Assembly (NCBI GenBank): GCA_024401915.1
Contig: JAKSKA010000105.1
Span: 1 to 5,462 of the forward strand
Source of the DNA: Bacteroidales bacterium
Lineage (GTDB): Bacteria > Bacteroidota > Bacteroidia > Bacteroidales > UBA932
DNA: 5,462 bases
Direction of reading: 5' to 3'
The position numbers were made by a program, and so were the translations under genes. The notes below the pieces were generated by a model. The model saw only the letters and a program-made list of their open reading frames with translations. It searched no databases and was not told the origin of the DNA. Below, piece after piece: positions 1 to 5,462 of the stretch (within the stretch, counting starts at the first letter, position 1; each line of letters starts with the position of its first letter).

Positions 1-1
1 C

Positions 2-454
2 GTCATACAGTATGACGCGGAGCCGAAGGATGAGCCGGTGCCGTATTTCCTTGCACAGGAACTGGTCCCGGGCTACCGTGGCGGCAGGGAATGGACATAC
101 TGCCCTCCGAAGGGTTACTTTGCCGCTGACGATGATCCGGAAGGCTTTGAGCGCTATGAGGCCGCCTTCCCCGCAAAAGAGAAGCATTTCCTGGAAGGAC
201 AGCTCCCGCAGTTCTGCCAAAGTTGCGGTATGCCTATGGCATCCGATGACGTATGCGGCACCGATGCTGACGGAAGTGCCAACTTCGATTACTGCAAATA
301 CTGTTATCGGGACGGAGAATTTATAGACAAGGTATCTATGGAAGAATACATCGAAATGTGCTCGCAATTCGGCGCGCAGGCAGGGGTGACTAACGAGCAG
401 ATGAGAGAACATTGCCGGACTCTGTTCCCGATGCTGAAGCGATGGAAGAGATAA
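2..454 (+). CDS. Zinc-ribbon domain protein, 5' end outside the window
   Basis: The frame is open from the first complete codon at position 2 to TAA at 452-454, giving 150 visible residues. A GTG at 38 could be an internal start, but nothing supports it, so the gene most likely begins upstream of the window. The C-terminal ~80 residues look like the putative zinc-ribbon family. They show C72-x2-C75-G-M-P-M, C85-G-T, then Y-C98-x2-C101 followed by a D-G-E-F turn, an acidic helix (M-E-E-Y-I-E-M) and a basic L-K-R-W-K-R end. The four CxxC cysteines are the probable zinc ligands. The preceding ~70 residues are rich in aromatic residues and acidic or proline segments (P-G-Y-R-G-G-R-E-W, then Y-C-P-P-K-G-Y-F), and I do not recognise their family. 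They could be the end of a ligand-binding, regulatory or enzyme domain. The function is unknown; a regulatory or metal-sensing role is possible but unproven. Confidence 0.75.
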   Translation, partial: VIQYDAEPKDEPVPYFLAQELVPGYRGGREWTYCPPKGYFAADDDPEGFERYEAAFPAKEKHFLEGQLPQFCQSCGMPMASDDVCGTDADGSANFDYCKYCYRDGEFIDKVSMEEYIEMCSQFGAQAGVTNEQMREHCRTLFPMLKRWKR

Positions 455-495
455 ATTGTCCTGTGCGTCACAATTTCATTCGTCCCGACAAGTGA

Positions 496-1044
496 ATTCG
501 TACAGACCCGAGGCTGGAAAGCCTGGACGGACTGTACAATCTTTACAGACCCGTTGCATACTTTGTCCCGTTCCTGATGGGATATTTCGTGTTCTGCAAC
601 GACAGCGTCCTTGAGCGCGTGAAGGCGATGTGCATCCCGATGACGGTGTGCGCCGCAGCGGCGGGCGTTGCACTCTGCATCACAGGATGGGGGCGGGACT
701 ATACCGGTCCGCAGTACCTCGCCGGCTGGCTCAACTGCCTCTACGCCTGGCTGATGATACTTGCCGTGATGGGCGTTTTCCTGCGTTGGTTCGATGGCGC
801 GGACCGATTCTGCGCATATATGAACCGCAGCAGCTACGGCTTCTATGTGCTTCACTACAGCATTTTCGTATCCTTCGGTTATATGTTGAAGACATATACT
901 CAGATGCCCGCGTGGCTCATATACATTGCATTGGCTGCCGCAGTCTTCGCCCTGACCCCGCTGCTGTATGAGATTCTGCGCCGCATCCCTCTGCTGCGCT
1001 GGGCTGTACTTGGAGAAAACCGCAAAGCGATAAAATCCAGATGA
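496..1044 (+). pseudogene. Acyltransferase family 3 membrane protein, C-terminal remnant
   Basis: The open frame codes for about 182 residues with roughly five hydrophobic segments, which is the C-terminal half of an acyltransferase family 3 integral membrane protein. These enzymes O-acylate cell-surface sugars or other extracytoplasmic substrates. The clearest signature is the helix S-S-Y-G-F-Y-V-L-H-Y-S-I-F-V near 829-870, followed by another helix and a basic tail. Family members are usually about 350-400 residues, so the N-terminal half with the catalytic His region is missing. Family-like sequence (L-Y-N-L-Y-R-P-V-A-Y-F-V-P-F) begins upstream of the first ATG at 577 and runs back to an in-frame TGA at 493-495. 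That ATG is therefore internal to the original protein and not a real start. Only 41 bases separate this remnant from the preceding gene, which fits a deletion. A short translated fragment from 577 cannot be excluded, but it would lack the active site. Confidence 0.7.
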
Positions 1045-1145
1045 TTATGCAGGTGTTGGAAACAAAAAGACTCATTCTCAGGCCCTGGCGTGAATCAGAA
1101 CCGGCACAAGAACGACAATCGCCGCAATTCTCTGACGGGAATTAA
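1041..1145 (+). pseudogene. GNAT N-acetyltransferase, N-terminal remnant
   Basis: An ATG at 1041 overlaps the acyltransferase stop as ATGA, and a second ATG lies at 1047. The frame gives 34 residues, beginning M-I-M-Q-V-L-E-T-K-R-L-I-L-R-P-W-R-E-S-E. The E-T-K-R-L-I-L-R-P-W-R pattern is the typical first beta strand of RimJ/RimL-type GNAT acetyltransferases, which transfer acetyl groups from acetyl-CoA. After this the similarity to the family stops, and TAA at 1143-1145 ends the frame. Complete members are about 160-190 residues, so more than 80% of the gene is missing, including the acetyl-CoA binding loop. The remaining bases up to 1243 do not obviously resume a GNAT sequence in another frame. 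That favours an internal deletion over a simple frameshift. The assignment rests on a short but characteristic N-terminus. Confidence 0.55.
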
Positions 1146-1243
1146 CGGCGACTGAATTCAATCCGAAGGGATATCCCGGTCAGGCAGAACTTGACAGAAC
1201 TCTTGCCGGGCCTCTCAAAGCTGCCTATGATGGTCTTGAATAA
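1136..1243 (+). other. Unidentified C-terminal coding scrap
   Basis: This frame is open from just after a TGA at 1133-1135 to TAA at 1241-1243 and has no start codon of its own. From about 1160 it reads N-P-K-G-Y-P-G-Q-A-E-L-D-R-T-L-A-G-P-L-K, then a short A-A-Y-D-G-L-E end. This looks like real protein sequence, with an amphipathic helix and sensible composition, and it resembles the tail of a longer protein. I cannot name the family. It lies directly behind the GNAT remnant in a different frame. It could be the end of that gene after a deletion, or the end of an unrelated deleted gene. Confidence 0.3.
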
Positions 1244-1287
1244 GGCTGCAGTAATATGCGAGACTGATTATACACGAATATTTTATG

Positions 1288-1295
1288 TATCTTTG
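1288..1295 (+). promoter_or_regulatory. Bacteroidota-type -7 promoter box (TATCTTTG)
   Basis: TATCTTTG matches the TAnnTTTG -7 element used by the primary sigma factor of Bacteroidota at every fixed position. It lies in an AT-rich stretch after the decayed genes and directly before the mutarotase-like gene. I see no good -33 TTG element at the usual distance upstream, around 1262-1270. Transcription would be expected to start a few bases downstream, near 1299-1303, which is next to or at the ATG at 1303. The mRNA would then be almost leaderless. Confidence 0.55.
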
Positions 1296-1302
1296 TGTCC
1301 GT

Positions 1303-2226
1303 ATGATAGAATTGGAAAGTAAAGGGCTGTCGTTGTCCTTGAGCGACCCGACCGGGGAGGATGCGTACTATCAGGGTACGCGTTTCGACCGCAGCGGGGC
1401 GTTCGCATCGATAAAGGGCTGGGCGGAGGAGTGGTTCGACGACCATACGCGGACGCGCCACGACCATATCTGCGGATGTCCGGAGGAATTCGGCCCCATA
1501 GCGCTCAAATGCGGGAAACCGCTTGCAAAACAGGATTACAACAGCCTGAAGGACAATTTCGATGAGTCGGACGGGCTGCTGAAGATAGGGGTAGGTCTTA
1601 TTGACAAACCCGCAGGGACCGGATATGAACGTTTCGGTTTCCTCCGTCTCCTCGACCCGGGGAAGTGGACGGTGAGGACAGAGGGACGCGGTTCCGTCAT
1701 CTTCACCCACGTGCTGGACGGATTCTATTCCTATACCAAGCGCATCTCGATGGTCGGAGACTCGTCCTTCGAGATCGTCCACTCCCTGAAGAACCTTTCG
1801 GAGTCCGAACTTGTAACGGACTGTTATGACCACAATTTCTTTACTCTGGGACGTCAGGAGATAGATTCTGACCGTAAGATAGATTTCCCTTTCGCTCCTA
1901 TGGGACAGTGGCGCAGCGATACTGTCAGCGCTTCGTTCGAGGGGAACGGGATACGCTTCAGCCGCAGGATAATGCCTGGCGAGAAAGCCTGGATCAACTT
2001 CTTCCCTTCAGGCGGCTCCGTTTCCGGAAAAATCTTCACGCTCAGTGGCAACAGCCTCAGCGTCAGCGCATTCTGCGACCGTCCCGTAACCCAGGGCGTG
2101 TTCTGGTCGAACCATAGGGTGGCCTGTGTGGAACCGTATATCGACGTGCGTGTGAAGCCCGGCGGAACGATGGAATGGACATTGAAATATTTATTCAACA
2201 AAAGAGTATTATTTATTCAACAAGAT
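1303..2226 (+). CDS. Aldose 1-epimerase/mutarotase-like protein, in-frame with the next gene
   Basis: About 300 residues with the features of the galactose mutarotase-like fold, whose members interconvert the alpha and beta anomers of hexoses in the cytoplasm. No signal peptide is seen. Family-like segments are T-D-C-Y-D-H-N-F-F with H177 as the candidate catalytic acid, W-S-N-H-R-V-A-C-V-E-P-Y with E277 as the candidate base, and the closing strand V-K-P-G-G-T-M-E-W-T-L-K-Y. An R-H-D-H segment lies at about residues 46-49. The start at 1303 is preferred over the in-frame ATG at 1285, because the promoter box at 1288-1295 falls between them. The true sugar substrate is unknown, as these divergent members are often annotated only as aldose epimerase family. 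The oddity is that no stop follows: the frame runs through 2226 into the M13 peptidase at 2227. A 22-bp duplication at 2188-2223 appears to have removed the original stop. Without it the protein would end after about 301 residues at a TGA overlapping the next ATG. Confidence 0.72.
2188..2223 (+). repeat. 14-bp direct repeat, 22-bp period, at the gene junction
   Basis: TATTTATTCAACAA occurs perfectly at 2188-2201 and again at 2210-2223, so the period is 22 bp. The arrangement looks like one partial tandem duplication. Because 22 is not a multiple of three, it shifts the upstream gene by one base relative to the downstream gene. With both copies the two genes are in one frame; with one copy the upstream frame would end in TGA at 2228-2230. 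The repeat also forms the AT-rich leader just before the M13 ATG, where Bacteroidota commonly place their translation-initiation signals. Confidence 0.8.
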
Positions 2227-4248
2227 ATGAAAAACCAGTTTCTGAAAATTGCAATCTGCACTATGGCACTTATGTCTCTCGCATCTTGCGGGAAGAAAGC
2301 CGCCGTTCCGGCTCTCGACCTTGCCAACCTTGACACCTCAGTCGCGCCCGGCACTGACTTCTACCAGTATGCCAACGGCGGCTGGATGGCCGCCAATCCG
2401 CTCAAACCGGAGTTTTCCCGTTACGGCCCGTACGACGGGCTCAGGGAGAACAACCAGAGAAGGCTCAACGACCTGTTCAAGTCCCTTGCGGACAGCAAGG
2501 CGAAGGAAGGCAGCGTTGAAAAGAAAATAGCCGACCTCTACACTATGGGCCTCGATTCCACTCGTCTCAATGCGGAGGGAGCCGCTCCCGTCCTCCCTTA
2601 TCTCGAGCAGCTCGAAGCCGTCACCAGCGCGGAAAGCTTCGCGGTCTGGACGGCCAGGATGGAGAAAATGGGCGTCGGCGGCATCTACGGAGCCGGAGTC
2701 GAAACCGATTTCGACGACAGCAACAGCCAGATACTCTTCGTCGGCGAAAACGGACTCCATATGGGCAACAGGGACTATTACCTGCTCCCTGAGCACGAGG
2801 CCCTGCGCGAAGGCTACAAGGCCTTCCTGGTCAAGGTGTTCACCCTCGCTTCCTGCGCCGATGCGGAGCAGAGGGCTTCCGATGCCTTCGAGGTCGAGAT
2901 GGCGATTGCAAAGCCCTACTGGTCCCTCGAGCAGCGCCGCAATTATCAGGCGATGAACAATCCGATGAGCAGCGCCGAACTCATCGCGGCCTATCCCGCG
3001 CTCCATCTGGACAAATACCTCGAGGAACTGGGCGTGCCCGCACAGGACAAGCTCGTCCTTATGCAGCCCGACTATATGCAGGCGATAAACGACTATGTCG
3101 CATCTACCGATCCCGTCAAGTTCCGCCACTATCTCCAGGCCGCTCTCCTGAGCGATGCCTGCGGCGAACTGTCCGATGACTTCTATGAGGCATCCTTCGA
3201 GTTCTTCTCCCGCCAGATGGCCGGCATCAAGGAGCATAAGCCCCGTTGGAAGAGGGCTATGAGCGTTCCCGACAATCTTCTCGGCGAGGCCGTCGGAAAG
3301 CTCTATGTCGAAAAGTACTTCCCGTCCAAGGACAAGGAAAGGATGCTGGGCATCGTGAGGAATATCCAGGCATCGCTTTCGGAGCATATCGACAGCGTGG
3401 AGTGGATGAGCCCGGAGACCAAGGTCAAGGCCCAGGAAAAGCTCTCGGCATTCACCGTGAAGATCGGTTATCCTGACAAGTGGAAGGACTACTCGACTCT
3501 CAACGTCAGCAAGGAGCTCTCCTACTACGAGAATATCCTGAACGCTTCAAGGTGGTATTTCGAGGACAATATGTCCAAGCTCGGCCAGCCTGTCGACAAG
3601 ACCGAGTGGCTTATGAGCCCCCAGACGGTCAATGCATACTACAATCCCACCACCAATGAAATCTGCTTCCCCGCCGGCATACTCCAGCCTCCCTTCTACA
3701 ATACGGATGCTGACGATGCTGTCAACTACGGCGCCATCGGAGTGGTCATCAGCCACGAAATGACCCACGGTTTCGACGACGGCGGACGTCTGTTCGACAA
3801 GGACGGCAATATGGCCGAGTGGTGGACTGCGGAGGATGCCGCAGCTTTCAAGGCCAAGACGGACATACTCGTGAACCAGTTCAACGCCGTGGAGATACTT
3901 CCCGGCCTCAATGCCAACGGAGCGGCCTCGCTGGGCGAGAACATCGCCGACCAGGGCGGCCTGCGCATAGCTTTCACCGCAATGCAGAACTCTTTCGCTG
4001 GCAATCACCCGGAGCCTGTCGACGGCTTCACGGCAGAACAGCGCTTCTATCTTTCATACGCCGCCGTCTGGGCACAGAACATCACCGAAGAGGAGATGAC
4101 GAGGCTTACCCTGATCGATGTCCACTCTCTCGGAAAGAACCGTGTGAACGTCTCCCTCCGCAACATAGACGATTTCTTCAAGGCATTCGGCATCAACGAG
4201 TCCGACCCTATGTGGCGACCGGAAAGCGAAAGGGTGATAATCTGGTAA
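2227..4248 (+). CDS. M13 family (neprilysin/PepO-type) zinc metallopeptidase, lipoprotein
   Basis: A 673-residue protein, which is the usual length for bacterial M13 peptidases. These enzymes cleave oligopeptides at the amino side of hydrophobic residues. It begins with a lipoprotein signal peptide: K2 and K7, a hydrophobic core, and lipobox L18-A19-S20-C21. It should therefore be anchored in the cell envelope facing the periplasm or surface. The N-terminal M13 domain starts at about residue 30 with the characteristic D-F-Y-Q-Y-A-N-G-G-W. The catalytic domain shows the substrate-binding N469-A-Y-Y, the zinc motif H510-E-M-T-H514 with E511 catalytic, the third ligand in E571-N-I-A-D575, and the transition-state His and Arg at H633 and R639. 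The end, W-R-P-E-S-E-R-V-I-I-W, keeps the terminal Trp. All key residues are present, so it is probably active. The ATG at 2227 fits the signal peptide exactly, although the frame is open upstream into the mutarotase-like gene. If translated only as the fusion, the signal peptide would be buried internally. The phosphoesterase gene follows after 3 bases. Confidence 0.93.
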   Translation: MKNQFLKIAICTMALMSLASCGKKAAVPALDLANLDTSVAPGTDFYQYANGGWMAANPLKPEFSRYGPYDGLRENNQRRLNDLFKSLADSKAKEGSVEKKIADLYTMGLDSTRLNAEGAAPVLPYLEQLEAVTSAESFAVWTARMEKMGVGGIYGAGVETDFDDSNSQILFVGENGLHMGNRDYYLLPEHEALREGYKAFLVKVFTLASCADAEQRASDAFEVEMAIAKPYWSLEQRRNYQAMNNPMSSAELIAAYPALHLDKYLEELGVPAQDKLVLMQPDYMQAINDYVASTDPVKFRHYLQAALLSDACGELSDDFYEASFEFFSRQMAGIKEHKPRWKRAMSVPDNLLGEAVGKLYVEKYFPSKDKERMLGIVRNIQASLSEHIDSVEWMSPETKVKAQEKLSAFTVKIGYPDKWKDYSTLNVSKELSYYENILNASRWYFEDNMSKLGQPVDKTEWLMSPQTVNAYYNPTTNEICFPAGILQPPFYNTDADDAVNYGAIGVVISHEMTHGFDDGGRLFDKDGNMAEWWTAEDAAAFKAKTDILVNQFNAVEILPGLNANGAASLGENIADQGGLRIAFTAMQNSFAGNHPEPVDGFTAEQRFYLSYAAVWAQNITEEEMTRLTLIDVHSLGKNRVNVSLRNIDDFFKAFGINESDPMWRPESERVIIW

Positions 4249-4251
4249 TCG

Positions 4252-4743
4252 ATGTACGTCGGCCTGATTTCCGATACGCACGGCGTCTTCAGCGACCCTT
4301 TCAAGGAATTCCTGGCTCCCGTCGATGTCATCTGGCACGCAGGTGACTTCGGCGGGGACCTGTCCTTTGCCGAGTCGATACGCTCGTTCAAGCCCCTCGT
4401 CGGGGTGTACGGCAATTGTGATGGCCAGGACTTCCGTATGGAATTCCCCTCATACCAGCTCCTTCAGACGGAGGGGATGAAGGTACTGATGACCCATATC
4501 GGCGGCTCTCCGGGCCATTATTATCCGCAGGCCCGGGCTCTGATAGAGAAATTCAGCCCCGACGTTTTCATCTGCGGCCATTCCCATATCCTGAAGGTTA
4601 TGAACGACAGCCGCTACAATATGCTTTACATCAATCCCGGCGCAGCCGGTCTTATGGGGTGGCAGGTAGTAAGAACCGCCCTGCGTTTCAAGATCGAAAG
4701 CGGGGCGGTCAAGGAAATGGAAGTGTTCAACCTGAACTTCTAG
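4252..4743 (+). CDS. YfcE/MJ0936-type metallophosphoesterase
   Basis: A 163-residue protein, about the normal length for this small calcineurin-like phosphodiesterase family, which hydrolyses phosphodiesters using two metal ions in the cytoplasm. All metal-binding motifs are present: S-D8-T-H10, G-D32-F, G-N55-C-D, T-H82 and G-H110-S-H112, followed by the typical I-N-P-G-A-A near the C-terminus. No signal peptide or membrane segment is seen. It starts three bases after the peptidase stop (TAA, TCG, ATG) and in the same frame, so it is very probably the last gene of the mutarotase-M13 transcript. There is no clear Shine-Dalgarno site. Its TAG stop lies inside CTAG, shared with the convergent galE. 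The physiological substrate is unknown, as for most family members, and co-transcription with the peptidase does not reveal it. Confidence 0.92.
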   Translation: MYVGLISDTHGVFSDPFKEFLAPVDVIWHAGDFGGDLSFAESIRSFKPLVGVYGNCDGQDFRMEFPSYQLLQTEGMKVLMTHIGGSPGHYYPQARALIEKFSPDVFICGHSHILKVMNDSRYNMLYINPGAAGLMGWQVVRTALRFKIESGAVKEMEVFNLNF

Positions 4744-5462
4744 TCCAGTTTTCCTGCGAGTCTCTTCTCCCAGGCCCAGGCTGCCGCGAGGGTGTCCTCG
4801 ACGCTGCGCTCGGCCTTCCAGCCCAGTTCGTTGTTCGCGCGCGTTGGATCGGCCCATATTGCGGTCACGTCGCCGGCGCGGCGGGGTGCGAACTTGTAGT
4901 TGAGTTTCAGATTGTTGACCTTCTCGAACGCATTGACAAGCTCGAGCACTGAAACGGGACGCCCGGTGCCGACGTTGAATACCTCATACGGCTCCTTCAT
5001 CTTTCCGTCGATCATACGCGTCACTGCATAGACGTGAGCTTTTGCGAGGTCCACGATGTCGATGTAGTCGCGCTGGCAGGTGCCGTCAGGGGTGGGGTAG
5101 TCGTTGCCGAAGATGCTGAGGCACTCGCGCTTGCCGATGGCGGTCTGGGTGATGAACGGCACGAGATTGTTGGGCACTCCGCGGGGCAGCTCGCCAATGA
5201 GCGCGGAAGGATGTGCGCCGATGGGATTGAAATACCTCAGCGCTATTCCCTTGACACCGCTGTATGCCTTTACGCAGTCGTGGAGGAAATCCTCGCACAT
5301 CTGCTTCGTGTCCCCGTAGGGCGACGTCGCCGGCTGGCGGGGCGACTGCTCGGTGACGGGAAGTTCGTCCGGCTCGCCGTAAACTGTAGCCGAAGAGGAG
5401 AACAGCACGTTGCAGCCTCCCTTGTCCTTCGCGGCCTGGAGCACGTTGAGGAAGGACACGAG
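4740..5462 (-). CDS. galE: UDP-glucose 4-epimerase, N-terminal part outside the window
   Basis: 240 residues are visible and the frame is still open at the window edge. The GTG at 5457-5459 is an internal Val and not a start. About 100 N-terminal residues with the NAD-binding glycine motif are missing. GalE interconverts UDP-glucose and UDP-galactose in the cytoplasm with bound NAD, as part of the Leloir pathway and of precursor supply for surface polysaccharides. Visible features are F-S-S-S-A-T-V-Y-G with the catalytic Ser/Thr region, S-P-Y-G-D-T-K with the Tyr (5316-5318) and Lys (5304-5306) of YxxxK, A-L-R-Y-F-N-P-I-G-A-H-P-S as the GalE-typical stretch, and N-N-L-V-P-F-I. These are followed by Y-P-T-P-D-G-T-C-Q-R-D-Y-I-D-I-V-D-L-A. 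These fit GalE closely and are less like other extended SDR sugar epimerases. The gene is convergent with the phosphoesterase and overlaps it by four bases. Its promoter lies outside the window. Confidence 0.95.
   Translation of the reverse strand, partial: LVSFLNVLQAAKDKGGCNVLFSSSATVYGEPDELPVTEQSPRQPATSPYGDTKQMCEDFLHDCVKAYSGVKGIALRYFNPIGAHPSALIGELPRGVPNNLVPFITQTAIGKRECLSIFGNDYPTPDGTCQRDYIDIVDLAKAHVYAVTRMIDGKMKEPYEVFNVGTGRPVSVLELVNAFEKVNNLKLNYKFAPRRAGDVTAIWADPTRANNELGWKAERSVEDTLAAAWAWEKRLAGKLD

Noticed and set aside
453..476. Inverted repeat AAATTGT / ACAATTT around a 10-base loop, overlapping the zinc-ribbon stop codon
   Set aside because: The stem has only 7 AT-rich pairs with a large loop and no real U-tract, so it is too weak to call an intrinsic terminator.
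304..855. Minus-strand open frame of 183 codons across the zinc-ribbon end and acyltransferase remnant
   Set aside because: It spans the junction of two + strand coding remnants, has no family features and is rich in His, Cys and Arg as expected for a shadow frame.
577..1044. ATG at 577 as the start of an intact small membrane protein
   Set aside because: Family-like sequence continues in frame upstream of it to about 496, and the product would be only half an acyltransferase, so a remnant is the better reading.
494..1159. GAATTC hexamers at 494-499 and 1154-1159, near the edges of the decayed region, as possible site-specific junctions
   Set aside because: The same hexamer also occurs inside intact genes in this window (near 1488, 4307 and 4440), so its presence near the remnants is not informative.
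1285..1302. ATG at 1285 as the start of the mutarotase-like protein
   Set aside because: It would require translation from upstream of the promoter box at 1288-1295, and the added residues (M-Y-L-C-V-R) do not look like part of the fold.
2338..3387. Long minus-strand open frame of 349 codons opposite the M13 peptidase
   Set aside because: It is antisense to a gene with all catalytic residues intact. Its composition looks like the mirror of GC-rich codon use, and no recognisable family or start context is seen.
3547..4415. Several overlapping minus-strand frames opposite the M13 C-terminus and the phosphoesterase start
   Set aside because: All lie antisense to well-supported genes, overlap one another and show no motifs.

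Overview
The window looks like chromosomal DNA from a moderately GC-rich member of the Bacteroidota, probably Bacteroidales. Three things point that way: a TATCTTTG promoter box that fits the Bacteroidota TAnnTTTG consensus, AT-rich leaders in place of Shine-Dalgarno sites, and the gene families present (zinc-ribbon protein, lipoprotein M13 peptidase, GalE). The lineage is inferred from these features and not from any search.

Layout. Positions 2-454 (+) hold the 3' part of a gene ending in a putative zinc-ribbon domain. Positions 455-1260 hold no convincing intact gene. They carry decayed remnants placed end to end: the C-terminal half of a membrane acyltransferase (496-1044), the first ~20 residues of a GNAT acetyltransferase followed by a premature stop (1041-1145), and an unidentified C-terminal scrap (about 1136-1243). 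A promoter-like box at 1288-1295 then drives a three-gene + strand block: an aldose 1-epimerase/mutarotase-like protein (1303-about 2226), an M13 (neprilysin/PepO-type) metallopeptidase lipoprotein (2227-4248), and a YfcE-type metallophosphoesterase (4252-4743). A convergent, 5'-truncated galE (4740-5462, minus strand) closes the window. It shares the palindrome CTAG with the phosphoesterase as the stop codon on both strands.

The most notable signal is at the mutarotase/M13 junction. A 14-bp direct repeat with 22-bp periodicity lies just before the M13 start. As it stands there is no stop between the two genes and they form one 981-codon reading frame. Removing one 22-bp unit on paper restores a TGA that overlaps the M13 ATG as ATGA. 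A recent 22-bp tandem duplication therefore appears to have fused two genes that were ordinarily coupled.

The genes do not make an obvious single pathway. Mutarotase and GalE both belong to galactose/hexose metabolism, but they are on opposite strands and probably independently controlled. The M13 peptidase acts in the cell envelope and the phosphoesterase in the cytoplasm. I see no CRISPR array, RNA gene, mobile element or clear intrinsic terminator, and no evidence for a previously undescribed multi-gene system.
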